DNA from: Gardnerella leopoldii
Lineage (GTDB): Bacteria > Actinomycetota > Actinomycetes > Actinomycetales > Bifidobacteriaceae
DNA: 64,000 nt
Direction: 5' to 3'
NCBI RefSeq assembly: GCF_003293675.1
Contig: NZ_CP029984.1
Span: 1,444,472 to 1,508,471, forward strand
Part shown: positions 47,007-54,504 of the stretch, piece after piece
How positions within the stretch are numbered: position 1 is the first letter of the stretch
Layout of the letters: every line of letters begins with the position of its first letter
Position numbers and translations under genes: made by a program
Notes under the pieces: model-generated
Seen by the model: the letters and a program-made list of their open reading frames with translations, nothing else
What the model was told of the DNA's origin: nothing
Database searches by the model: none

Positions 47007-47618
47007 TTAAAAATCGCTTTTATCCGTAGGGTGACCTTGTGGGCGCTTTATGACTCGACACAAAATCACTAATGCTAAGACACCATTTGCAATTCCGTAG
47101 TAATAAATCCAAGGAACGTGAATAAGCCCACAAATAAAGCATGTAATAATATTTGTTAAATTATTTGAGTAATTGTTAAGTATTTGCTTATTTTGCAATT
47201 CGACTTTTTTGCGTTTTAGTGCGACAACTTTGTTTTCTTCGGCACTTTCGCTTTTGTCGTTTTCTGAGCCGTAGCTGTTTTTAACATTGTTGTCATAGTT
47301 ATCGCAATTATCGCAGCTATCGTAATTTTCAGTATCGCAAGCCTTTTTGCTGCCTGTGCTCTTAAGTTCACTATCTCTACTTATACTGTTAGTGTTATCG
47401 CTATCAAGCTCAGCTATATTATTTGTGTTACTTGCATTTTCGCCTTCAAGAACATTTTTGCGCAAGAAAAAATATGCATAAGAATACATTGCAACAGAAA
47501 GGAGTCCTAAAACAAGCCACAAAACAAAAAAGCCAAAACTACGCATAAAAGCAGCTGCTGAGGCAAACGCCATCGCAGCTACTTCTGCGGAGTGCAATAC
47601 TACTAGTCGTTTTGTCAT
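47007..47618 (-). CDS. Membrane protein with acidic Asn/Asp-rich loop
   Basis: 203 residues from ATG 47618 (AGGA 5 nt upstream). Two N-terminal helices (AEVAAMAFASAAAFM, FFVLWLVLGLLSVAMYSYAYFF), a loop of about 95 residues rich in Asn, Asp, Ser and Cys (DNCDNYDNN), and two C-terminal helices. Family not recognised. It lies convergent to the iron locus and divergent from the first two-component system. Confidence 0.72.
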   Translation of the reverse strand: MTKRLVVLHSAEVAAMAFASAAAFMRSFGFFVLWLVLGLLSVAMYSYAYFFLRKNVLEGENASNTNNIAELDSDNTNSISRDSELKSTGSKKACDTENYDSCDNCDNYDNNVKNSYGSENDKSESAEENKVVALKRKKVELQNKQILNNYSNNLTNIITCFICGLIHVPWIYYYGIANGVLALVILCRVIKRPQGHPTDKSDF

Positions 47619-47811
47619 ATAATCCTGCTGCAATCATTATTGAAAATGAGTTTTCAACGCAACCAAAAGTCGCATACTGTCACTTATTATAATCACATTT
47701 GACTTACATGCATTACTTGTAATCATTTCTTGCTACACAATTTGCTCTATTTTGTGCGCACTTATAAAGTAAAATATAAGAAAAGTAGCGTGAAATTGCA
47801 AGAAAGCCATT

Positions 47812-48552
47812 ATGCCAAAAACGTATGCAATAGTAGATAACGATCCATTAGTTTTAGCGGTTATGCGAAACGTGCTCAGCAAGCTTTTGCCAAGCGAGTA
47901 CGCGTGCAAATGGTGCGTAAAATCTGGAGCGCAAGCTTTGGAATACTGCCAAGTAGCAAAAACTACTCCGGATTATATTTTGATTGATATGTCAATGAAA
48001 GACATGTCTGGAGTAGACGTAATACGCGCAATTCGTGAGAAAAACAATAGCATTATTTTAATTGGTATGACTTCGTATGACTGCAGATCCTATGCTTCGT
48101 CAGTAGCGCAAGTTGGTGGGCAGGCAATGGTTGCTAAAGACAATTTCAAAGGTTTGGCAGAAGCTTTGCAATATTGCGATAATCAGCACGTGTATGGCTG
48201 CCGTTGCGTTAAAGACGTTGCTTACGATTTTGCTACACCGCAAGAATCTTTTATTAGGCTTTCTAAATCAAGATCGCGTAGCGTTTTGCCGCCTCAAGAA
48301 CTAAAAATCATGGATCTGCTTGCTAAAGGCTACACAACGAATCAGATTGCGGCTCAACTTGGTCTTATGCCAAACACTATTAACACGCATATTCATAGAA
48401 TTTACAAAAAATTGCATGTTTCTAACCGAGTGCAAGCAATATCCGCATTTGCTGCAATGCAAAATCGTGAGCAAAATAGCAATCTGCAATATTTGAATGA
48501 TTCGCCGCAGAATCATACGAATATTTTGCAAGAAACGGATAACGCATGTTAA
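47812..48552 (+). CDS. NarL/LuxR-family response regulator, system 1
   Basis: 246 residues. The receiver domain has the DND acidic pocket near residue 10, the phospho-acceptor Asp in YILIDMSMKDMSG and the conserved Lys in MVAKDNF. The C-terminal LuxR helix-turn-helix reads LPPQELKIMDLLAKGYTTNQIAAQLGLMPNTINTHIHRIYKKL. A C-terminal tail of about 30 residues is rich in Asn and Gln. It overlaps the kinase gene by 7 nt. Strong similarity to the regulator at 52 kb shows the two systems are paralogues. Confidence 0.93.
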   Translation: MPKTYAIVDNDPLVLAVMRNVLSKLLPSEYACKWCVKSGAQALEYCQVAKTTPDYILIDMSMKDMSGVDVIRAIREKNNSIILIGMTSYDCRSYASSVAQVGGQAMVAKDNFKGLAEALQYCDNQHVYGCRCVKDVAYDFATPQESFIRLSKSRSRSVLPPQELKIMDLLAKGYTTNQIAAQLGLMPNTINTHIHRIYKKLHVSNRVQAISAFAAMQNREQNSNLQYLNDSPQNHTNILQETDNAC

Positions 48553-49763
48553 TGAAAACATTTTCGCGCGTTATTGAGTTGGTTAAAAGCTGGAAAATTC
48601 AGCGAACTTTATTCATAATATTGGCGATTCTTGTAGTGTCAATGGATGTGCAATCTTGTAATACAGCTGGGTTGTGGCACAATCCATTACAATCTGCGTG
48701 CCAATACGTTTGGATGTTTGCAACTTTTCTTATGATTGCTTTTCCGCGTCAAATATCACTCGTAACTCCGATTTTTTATTGCGTAACGTTAGCAGTACCA
48801 GGCGTAAATGCAACTTGTGTGCTTTTTGCGCTGCTCTCTGGCATGCTTGTTGCAGGCTTTTACGATTCGTGGAAGTATTTGCTTTGCGCTTACATAGTTT
48901 CGCTTAATATTATGTACTTTGCAAAAATGGCGTACATTCCGCTTACTTTTCCTTGTTTTGTTCTTATTTCTATGATTTGTGGCTACGCTTTGCACAAATA
49001 TTTGAACATGTTGGAAGAAAATAATCGCGCAAAAATGGATATTGTACGGAGTAAGTTCCAGTCTTATATTGCGTCTGTTGCGTTGCAATTGCATGACGAT
49101 GTGAACAATGAGATTACTGATATTACGTTGCTTGCGACGGATGCTTTATATGTTGAGAACAATGAACATACAAAAGAATCGTTAGAGCAGATTATTGAAC
49201 ATTCGCGTAATGCACTTTCCAAAGCGAGACTTGTTATCAGCCTGCTTGAGCAAGCTGAACAAAAGTATGATGATTCTTTAGATTCAAATATTGCTAGTAC
49301 GCAGTTTGTTTATAGTTCTAATAACAATGATTGCATGAATTTGACTGATCTTTTATGCAATATTCGTGCGCGTTTACAGGCTGAACGGCAAATTTGTGAG
49401 CAGCTTGGGTACTATGGCTCTTTAATAGTGGTTGATAAAAGTTCGGGGAGTGGTGATTTTGCTGCATCTGCAACTGTTAGTACTGAAAAAGCTCAATGTG
49501 CTATTCGCATGTGCAGCGAGTTGCTTACTAATATTCGCAAGCATTGCAATACTAGCGTTGACTTTTCTATGAACGTTACTGTTGATGAGCGAGAATGCAA
49601 AATAATGTGCATGAATTCGTTGTCGAATAAGTTTGGTGGAAGGCTTGTTTTTGGCAAAGGGTTACTATTCCACAAAAAATCTGTGGAACGTTTAGGTGGA
49701 TCTTTAAACGCGCAAAAAGATGATGACACTTGGCTGGTCAATGTTGTTATTCCACTAAACTAG
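48546..49763 (+). CDS. Membrane histidine kinase, system 1
   Basis: 405 residues. Five to six membrane helices in the first 150 residues with no large sensor domain, then a HisKA_3-type helix with the phospho-acceptor His in VALQLHDDVNNEITDI and an HATPase region with N-box CSELLTNIRKHCN and G-box GKGLLFHKKSVERLGGSL. The sequence around the His departs from the usual RELHD form. Its stimulus is unknown. A palindromic element follows 18 nt downstream. Confidence 0.9.
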   Translation: MLMKTFSRVIELVKSWKIQRTLFIILAILVVSMDVQSCNTAGLWHNPLQSACQYVWMFATFLMIAFPRQISLVTPIFYCVTLAVPGVNATCVLFALLSGMLVAGFYDSWKYLLCAYIVSLNIMYFAKMAYIPLTFPCFVLISMICGYALHKYLNMLEENNRAKMDIVRSKFQSYIASVALQLHDDVNNEITDITLLATDALYVENNEHTKESLEQIIEHSRNALSKARLVISLLEQAEQKYDDSLDSNIASTQFVYSSNNNDCMNLTDLLCNIRARLQAERQICEQLGYYGSLIVVDKSSGSGDFAASATVSTEKAQCAIRMCSELLTNIRKHCNTSVDFSMNVTVDERECKIMCMNSLSNKFGGRLVFGKGLLFHKKSVERLGGSLNAQKDDDTWLVNVVIPLN

Positions 49764-49781
49764 CAGTACTTAAACTCTCGA

Positions 49782-49828
49782 GTTATCGTGGCAGTTTTTG
49801 CGAATTTTGCAATTTTTGCCACGATAAC
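49782..49828. repeat. 47-nt palindromic element, copy 1 (inverted)
   Basis: Perfect 12-bp arms GTTATCGTGGCA (49782-49793) and TGCCACGATAAC (49817-49828). The reverse complement of its centre matches copies 2 and 3. It sits between the convergent kinase and 57-residue membrane protein genes and may act as a two-way terminator. Confidence 0.92.
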
Positions 49829-49844
49829 GTGTGATTTTTGTGTT

Positions 49845-50018
49845 TTATAAGTCTTGTAATACAATTCTTTTATCTTCTGCAGACTGCTTAGATGACTTAT
49901 CGTCTTTTTTAAGAGAATGCGCATATCGAATAAGACTTCTTGCAATAAAGAACACTAATACGCATATAACAAGTGCAATAAGAATGTCAATTATTGGACC
50001 AAATAATGCATAGCTCAT
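49845..50018 (-). CDS. 57-residue single-pass membrane protein
   Basis: A short gene starting at ATG 50018, overlapping the DUF2089 gene's stop by 4 nt. One membrane helix (IIDILIALVICVLVFFIA) is followed by a basic then mixed-charge cytosolic tail ending RIVLQDL. Its coupling to the DUF2089 regulator suggests the pair works as a small membrane-linked control unit (inference). Confidence 0.78.
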   Translation of the reverse strand: MSYALFGPIIDILIALVICVLVFFIARSLIRYAHSLKKDDKSSKQSAEDKRIVLQDL

Positions 50019-50308
50019 GATTCATCCTTTCTTTTTCTATATTCGTTTATGAGTGTTCGAGCTGTGTCAACATCGTATTTATCGTCAATAGCAAGACTCT
50101 TTACTAAAAGAACGAACGGGTCTTCTGGTTCATTGTCGCTTATGTGCAGCTTTTCAATGAGCCGGTTAAGCCTGATTCTCATCGTTGGGTAAGAGACTTG
50201 ATACATTTGCGACATTTCTTTTAACGATCCAGACGATAATACAAAGTTCTTTATAAACGACATATCTTCGTCTGTGAGATTAGCCATCCATTTTGGAATA
50301 TGATCCAT
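50015..50308 (-). CDS. DUF2089-family helix-turn-helix protein
   Basis: 97 residues with an AAAGGGG ribosome site. The segment LTDEDMSFIKNFVLSSGSLKEMSQMYQVSYPTMRIRLNRLIEKL is the DUF2089 DNA-binding region: a helix, then a helix-turn-helix. Function of the family is not established; a transcriptional role is likely. It forms a two-gene operon with the 57-residue membrane protein, between the two two-component systems. Confidence 0.82.
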   Translation of the reverse strand: MDHIPKWMANLTDEDMSFIKNFVLSSGSLKEMSQMYQVSYPTMRIRLNRLIEKLHISDNEPEDPFVLLVKSLAIDDKYDVDTARTLINEYRKRKDES

Positions 50309-50736
50309 ATCACCCCTTTCGTCAACCTATAAAACTTTAATTAAATTAAACTTTTATTAAAAATATTAAAGTTGTTATATGAGTTTGTCAAGAATAAACA
50401 TGAGAGATATGACACAAAGCGGCATTTTTATGTCGCCAATGGATACAAAATTTAGTCATTTTGCTTAGAGCTAAGAACGTTCAATAAGTTTATAATTTCA
50501 TCAAGTTCGCTTGAAAATGTTATTCCTTTTGTATAACTATATTTTTTAAGCAAGTTATCGTGGCAAAAATTGCAAATCTTACAAAAACTGCCACGATAAC
50601 GTGTATGACATAGCAACGAAACAGCATTCTGCATTGCAAATTAACCGCTTACTTGCATCTTCTGTGCAAAGCTTCGTCCAAATACTCGATTAAAACGTGT
50701 CCAAATACTCGATTAAAGCGCAAGAAAGCACAATGA
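50309..50736. other. Spacer between DUF2089 gene and kinase 2
   Basis: 428 nt containing the second 47-nt palindrome (50554-50600). A 60-codon minus-strand frame here runs through the palindrome and lacks a ribosome site, so I do not call it a gene. Near 50687-50715 a short CAAATACTCGATTAAA word is repeated twice. Confidence 0.65.
50554..50600. repeat. 47-nt palindromic element, copy 2
   Basis: GTTATCGTGGCA and TGCCACGATAAC would form perfect 12-bp arms; here the right arm reads CTGCCACGATAAC (to 50600). It is followed by GTGTATGACATAGC, a flank shared with the half copy at 54.3 kb. It lies downstream of kinase 2 and upstream of the DUF2089 promoter. Confidence 0.92.
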
Positions 50737-51909
50737 CTATTTCTCTACATGAAGTGGAACATGTACATTAATAATCCACGAATCGCCATCTTCAATAACT
50801 TTAAAAGTTCCGCCAACTCGTTCCGCAAGCATCTTATGAAAACGCAGTCCATATCCTAATTGCAAGTTAGCAAGAACGCCTCGTTGCGCACTATTTATAC
50901 ACGTAATATGACATTCATGGTCATTAAGCATTACATTCATGGCGTATTCTTTAGGTTTTGCAGCATGCTTTTTTACGTTCGCAAGCAGTTCTCGGCAAAT
51001 ATACTCAATCTGAGCACATTCTTCAAAAGGCAAATGTGCTGATCTCGAATTTTCAGTAGCTAAATCACTACTCAAGTCAATGGAACCAATATAGTCAAGC
51101 TTTTCAAATGACTTTTGTTCACAGTCAAATAAAACACGTAAGCCTGTGCAAAAATCTTTATAAAATGTAGTCGATTGCATAACATCGCCAGTGCTTGCAG
51201 TTGTAGCATTGTCAAGAAGAGAAATAATATTACGTGCTCTATGAACAGTTGTAGTAGCACGTTGAAGAATCTCTCGCGAATTTTCATGCTCTTGGTCATG
51301 AGTTGTTTGAGGTTCAATAGATTGTTGAGCTATCATCATAATGCTGGAAAGCTCATTAGTTACTTCATCGTGCATGCGAATTGCTGCAATAGTGGCATAT
51401 TTTTGAAAAATGTTGTAACGCTGTGCAAATAACTGTTCTTGCTGTTGGTGAATAGTGGAAATATAGTATTTTACGATTGCGCTAGAAATAAGAGTGATAA
51501 GAAGCCACCACGCTAACACATAAGCGTTTTGAAAATCGCAGATAATAAAGAACCATGAAGAAACTCCGCAAGAAGAAAGCACAGTGTACCAAGGTTGAGT
51601 AATTACAGCAATTGCTAAACAAATCAATATGGTAAGCATCATAGATGAGTAGTTGATATTTGGCGCAATAATTACCAACGGCATCCAAATAAGCACAATA
51701 AAAGATGCTTTACGAGGCCATATTGCAATACATAAGCAGATTACAATCCATACTATTTCAACCGTAATTGCATGCCAATTAGAGTAGTAATGAAGATTAT
51801 TATAGGAACAAATTTCAAGAATCAAAGTACAACTTATGATTGCGCCAATTCCAATTTTCTGCCAGGCATCATGCGGCAAAAAATTGATCATACGCGTTAA
51901 TAATTTCAT
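50737..51909 (-). CDS. Membrane histidine kinase, system 2
   Basis: 390 residues, paralogous to the kinase at 48.5 kb. Five to six N-terminal helices, phospho-acceptor His in IAAIRMHDEVTNELSSI, N-box CRELLANVKKHA and G-box GYGLRFHKMLAERVGGTF. Both kinases keep His-Asp-(D/E)-Val-x-Asn-Glu around the His. The regulator gene lies directly upstream (34 nt gap). Confidence 0.92.
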   Translation of the reverse strand: MKLLTRMINFLPHDAWQKIGIGAIISCTLILEICSYNNLHYYSNWHAITVEIVWIVICLCIAIWPRKASFIVLIWMPLVIIAPNINYSSMMLTILICLAIAVITQPWYTVLSSCGVSSWFFIICDFQNAYVLAWWLLITLISSAIVKYYISTIHQQQEQLFAQRYNIFQKYATIAAIRMHDEVTNELSSIMMIAQQSIEPQTTHDQEHENSREILQRATTTVHRARNIISLLDNATTASTGDVMQSTTFYKDFCTGLRVLFDCEQKSFEKLDYIGSIDLSSDLATENSRSAHLPFEECAQIEYICRELLANVKKHAAKPKEYAMNVMLNDHECHITCINSAQRGVLANLQLGYGLRFHKMLAERVGGTFKVIEDGDSWIINVHVPLHVEK

Positions 51910-51943
51910 AACTACCTACTTTTACATGTTAATTTCTTACACG

Positions 51944-52597
51944 TTATATGTCATGCGAATATTTTGCGAGCGCAGCGAGCGCTTGCATACGACTTTTAAC
52001 TTGAAGTTTTCCATAAATACGCCGTAAGTGCGTGTTGACTGTTGAAACTTTCACATTAAGCTGATCTGCAATCTCTTTCGTAGAAGATCCCTGTTTGCAC
52101 AAGCGCATAATTTCCGATTCTTGAGGAGACAAAACTGAAGTCTTCGGAAGTTGAGAAATCATATTGAATGATTCTTGCGGAGTGTGAAAATAGTCAATAT
52201 ATTGTGGCAATTCTGGGCAACCGTAGCTTGTTGTGCGCGATTGAATAGCTGCAACTATGTCTGCTAAATTGTCTTTATGTACTAGCGCTTGACCACCCGA
52301 CTTAGCAACTTGCAATACGTATTCATCCAGCATGTAGGAAGTAATGCCAATCAAAACAATATTGCTATTGCGCTCGCGAATTGCCTTAATTACATCAACA
52401 CCACTCATTTCTCTCATTGACATATCTACTAAAAGTATGTCAGGAGTATTTTCTGTAACGCAACGATGAATAGCTTGTTTTGCAGAAGAACACATCCATG
52501 CACAAACAAAGTTTTCAGGCAAACGACTTCTCAGAAGAAGTTGCATATATCGCAATACAAGCGTGTCATTATCAACAATTGCGTAAGTAGTGTTCAT
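51944..52597 (-). CDS. NarL/LuxR-family response regulator, system 2
   Basis: 217 residues. DNDTLV pocket, phospho-acceptor Asp in ILLVDMSMREMSGVDVIKAI, Lys in LVHKDNL, and a LuxR helix-turn-helix LSPQESEIMRLCKQGSSTKEIADQLNVKVSTVNTHLRRIYGKL. It lacks the Asn/Gln tail of its paralogue. No clear Shine-Dalgarno precedes ATG 52597. Confidence 0.94.
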   Translation of the reverse strand: MNTTYAIVDNDTLVLRYMQLLLRSRLPENFVCAWMCSSAKQAIHRCVTENTPDILLVDMSMREMSGVDVIKAIRERNSNIVLIGITSYMLDEYVLQVAKSGGQALVHKDNLADIVAAIQSRTTSYGCPELPQYIDYFHTPQESFNMISQLPKTSVLSPQESEIMRLCKQGSSTKEIADQLNVKVSTVNTHLRRIYGKLQVKSRMQALAALAKYSHDI

Positions 52598-52631
52598 ACA
52601 ATATATGGTATCTTGTTTTGGAATCCGCTTA

Positions 52632-53093
52632 TCAAGAGATGTGCGATTGTATTGTTTTTCTCAAATTATCAAGATTGTACACATTAAAGTGCCATACGCT
52701 AGCACTTTCCGTTGGCACACTCCATTCTTCGGTTTTACCATTCGCAGTAAAGCGAATTATTTGGGTTGTTGGCTTATTTATAACTTCAAAATTAGTGAGT
52801 TGATTCCACGGAATGCGATGAAGATGCTTATCGTCTAATTTAGCTAGATTACCCGAGCCTAAAATGGTATTCGGATTAACAACAATAAACTCATTATTAG
52901 TGGCAGCAACAATACGCGCATCAACACTTTGCGCTACATAGAATAATTTAGGTAACAAAAATAGTTTGAGTAAATCTTTCCACCAAGGGTCGTATTTCAT
53001 GGTAAATACATACGTCTTATCAACTGAAAGATTGTGATCTTTAAAGTACTTGACGATATCTTCTTCTCGTATACCGCGCAAAGGATTGGTCAT
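52632..53093 (-). CDS. Small PH-like domain protein of unknown function
   Basis: 153 residues from ATG 53093 with a perfect AAGGAGG 8 nt upstream. Mostly beta: ARIVAATNNEFIVVNPN, HRIPWNQLTNFEVINK, TQIIRFTANGKTEEWSV, then a C-terminal helix LDNLRKTIQSHI. This strand pattern resembles bacterial PH/YokE-like domains (inference). It is read in the same direction as system 2, whose regulator starts 35 nt after its stop. Confidence 0.7.
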   Translation of the reverse strand: MTNPLRGIREEDIVKYFKDHNLSVDKTYVFTMKYDPWWKDLLKLFLLPKLFYVAQSVDARIVAATNNEFIVVNPNTILGSGNLAKLDDKHLHRIPWNQLTNFEVINKPTTQIIRFTANGKTEEWSVPTESASVWHFNVYNLDNLRKTIQSHIS

Positions 53094-53550
53094 AATAAGC
53101 ACCTCCTTGTGATTCTTGTTTTGTAAATTACCAACATACTAACGTTCAAATTTTATCTACACAAATAGGCGTACTTATTTTTAACGATAGCGTTTTTAGA
53201 AAACTTTTTAAAACTTTTACGATTAGCAGTTTGTATGTTCTCAACAATCAACATTTAAGAACATTTCCGTTTTGGAACCATTCTTAAATAAAGACATATT
53301 TATGGAGTTATCGTGGCAAAAATTGCAAATCTAACAAAAACTGACACGATAACGGATGTGTTTGGGTTGATTTTTGCAGCATAAAAATTTCTACTGAGCC
53401 CAAAAATAACAATCACAAGTATTGCCAATTTTACTGTGTCACTAAATATAGTTACAGCTGATTACATGACAGTATTTTTTTATTACACTGAGAGCCATTG
53501 CACAATTTATTTGTACAGCAAAATAACGTTTTAAGGAAAGGAATTATGCG
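53094..53550. other. Divergent spacer with palindrome copy 3
   Basis: 457 AT-rich nt between the PH-like gene (minus) and the peptide gene (plus). It holds the third 47-nt palindrome at 53308-53354. No other gene is visible; weak -10-like words occur around 53485-53495 but I cannot fix a promoter. Confidence 0.6.
53308..53354. repeat. 47-nt palindromic element, copy 3
   Basis: Same arms as copies 1 and 2 with one change (TGACACGATAAC). It lies between divergent genes, where termination is not needed, which argues for a mobile or regulatory role rather than a simple terminator. Confidence 0.9.
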
Positions 53551-53667
53551 GTGAAGCGCTTAGCAAAGACAGTGTTAAAGAAACTCGGTGGTTCTGTTGG
53601 TATTGCATTTCAATTGGGTATTGCGCATGGCAATGTCGTGACCAGTGGGGTAGGTGAATCATTATGA
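53551..53667 (+). CDS. 38-residue cationic Gly-rich peptide (bacteriocin- or signal-like)
   Basis: An open frame from GTG 53551 to TGA 53665-53667 with a strong AAGGAAAGGA 8 nt upstream; ATG 53546 just before it is out of frame and stops after two codons. The product starts MKRLAKTVLKKLGG and continues SVGIAFQLGIAHGNVV, ending GVGESL. It has a basic amphipathic N-terminus, a Gly-Gly at residues 13-14, a GxxxG (GIAHG) and no Cys. These are traits of class II bacteriocin-like or signalling peptides, but the leader is not acidic as typical double-glycine leaders are. Its stop overlaps the next gene's ATG by 4 nt. Confidence 0.6.
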   Translation: MKRLAKTVLKKLGGSVGIAFQLGIAHGNVVTSGVGESL

Positions 53668-53876
53668 AAAAGCAAATTTTGGCTTATTTTAAGCGACTTA
53701 TCAAACGAGAAGCTACTTATATGCCGTTGACATTTATTGGCTTGCTTGGAATTTTTGCAATATTTAGTGGCAATACAATTGCTTACATTTCATCTCCAAA
53801 TAGGTGGATTGAAACATTTGTTTTTACACTTATTGTTGCTTTTGCACGTGCCTTCATACCTGATGATCGTTATTGA
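53664..53876 (+). CDS. 70-residue two-helix membrane protein
   Basis: The protein opens with a basic amphipathic stretch (MKKQILAYFKRLIKREATY), then two membrane helices (PLTFIGLLGIFAIFSGNTIAYI; TFVFTLIVAFARAFI) and ends DDRY. It is translationally coupled to the 38-residue peptide by an ATGA overlap, so an immunity, export or receptor role for the peptide is plausible (inference). A hairpin terminator follows 16 nt later. Family not recognised. Confidence 0.72.
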   Translation: MKKQILAYFKRLIKREATYMPLTFIGLLGIFAIFSGNTIAYISSPNRWIETFVFTLIVAFARAFIPDDRY

Positions 53877-53891
53877 ACAATTTATTTCATA

Positions 53892-53928
53892 AAGATTAGC
53901 GAAATGCACACAGCACTTCGCTAATCTT
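53892..53928 (+). terminator. Terminator of the peptide/membrane-protein operon
   Basis: AAGATTAGCGAA (53892-53903) pairs perfectly with TTCGCTAATCTT (53917-53928), 12 bp with a 13-nt loop, followed by a T-rich stretch. Confidence 0.9.
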
Positions 53929-54066
53929 CTATTTCATATTTTCTAAGTTATATTACGGTAGATTTTAATCCTATTTAGTTGTTTTTTATTTATCAGTAAC
54001 TTTTTGGTTGCTGTCTAGGATGCTAATATGCAATATTCATAGATTACATTAAGAAGAAGGAATATC

Positions 54067-54327
54067 ATGAGTCAAGATTTTGGAGTAAAAAATTGGAATC
54101 CATCTGCTGCAGCAAATACTAGTGACGATGACGATGAGCTTTCTGAAGAAGATTTTGATAAATTGGCTGCAGAGCTTGAGCAATTCTTTACCAAGTATGT
54201 AGTGTTAGAAAATAATAAGTTTGTAGTTCATGACGATGCGATTATTGCCGATGGTTATGGAGAATATTTAGAAGGCTTTCACATCTTAGCAGAAAAATTC
54301 ACTGCTGGTCTTGAAGAGGACAGATAG
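54067..54327 (+). CDS. 86-residue acidic protein of unknown function
   Basis: Starts MSQDFGVKNWNPSAAANTSD, followed by an acidic cluster (DDDDELSEEDFDKLAAELEQFF) and a small alpha/beta C-terminus (NNKFVVHDDAIIADGYGEYL). It has an AAGAAGGAA ribosome site. No signal or membrane segment. Family not recognised. It has its own spacer on both sides, so it is probably monocistronic. Confidence 0.72.
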   Translation: MSQDFGVKNWNPSAAANTSDDDDELSEEDFDKLAAELEQFFTKYVVLENNKFVVHDDAIIADGYGEYLEGFHILAEKFTAGLEEDR

Positions 54328-54337
54328 CGTAAATTAA

Positions 54338-54364
54338 CCACGATAACGCGTATAACATAGCGAC
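54338..54364. repeat. Half copy of the 47-nt palindromic element
   Basis: Only the right arm CCACGATAAC (54338-54347) remains, but the flank CGCGTATAACATAGCGAC matches the flank after copy 2 (CGTGTATGACATAGCAAC). The left arm is missing, ending 11 nt after the acidic-protein gene. Confidence 0.75.
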
Positions 54365-54394
54365 TGTGCAATTAAAGTTATACGATACAGTCGC
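54360..54394. repeat. 8-bp inverted repeat beside the half palindrome
   Basis: GCGACTGT (54360-54367) and ACAGTCGC (54387-54394) flank 19 AT-rich nt, immediately after the half copy of the palindromic element. Confidence 0.65.
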
Positions 54395-54406
54395 GTAATC
54401 AGTTAA

Positions 54407-54453
54407 AAAATATTGCCTGTTCATCAACGATATTGATTAACAGGCAATATTTT
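54407..54453. terminator. Long bidirectional hairpin terminator
   Basis: AAAATATTGCCTGTT (54407-54421) pairs perfectly with AACAGGCAATATTTT (54439-54453), and ATCAA/TTGAT extends the stem inside the loop. A-rich before and T-rich after, it can end both the acidic-protein gene and the minus-strand lipoprotein gene. Confidence 0.9.
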
Positions 54454-54504
54454 CAAAACAACAAAATTTGGCAAATAGCCTAAATTTTGTGGCTAAACCA
54501 TTTA

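Noticed and set aside
50452-50634. Minus-strand frame of 60 codons between DUF2089 and kinase 2
   Set aside because: It reads through the palindromic element and lacks a Shine-Dalgarno; the C-terminal part is not recognised.
53551-53667. AgrD-like cyclic autoinducing peptide
   Set aside because: There is no Cys or Ser placed for a thiolactone ring and no AgrB-like protease beside it.
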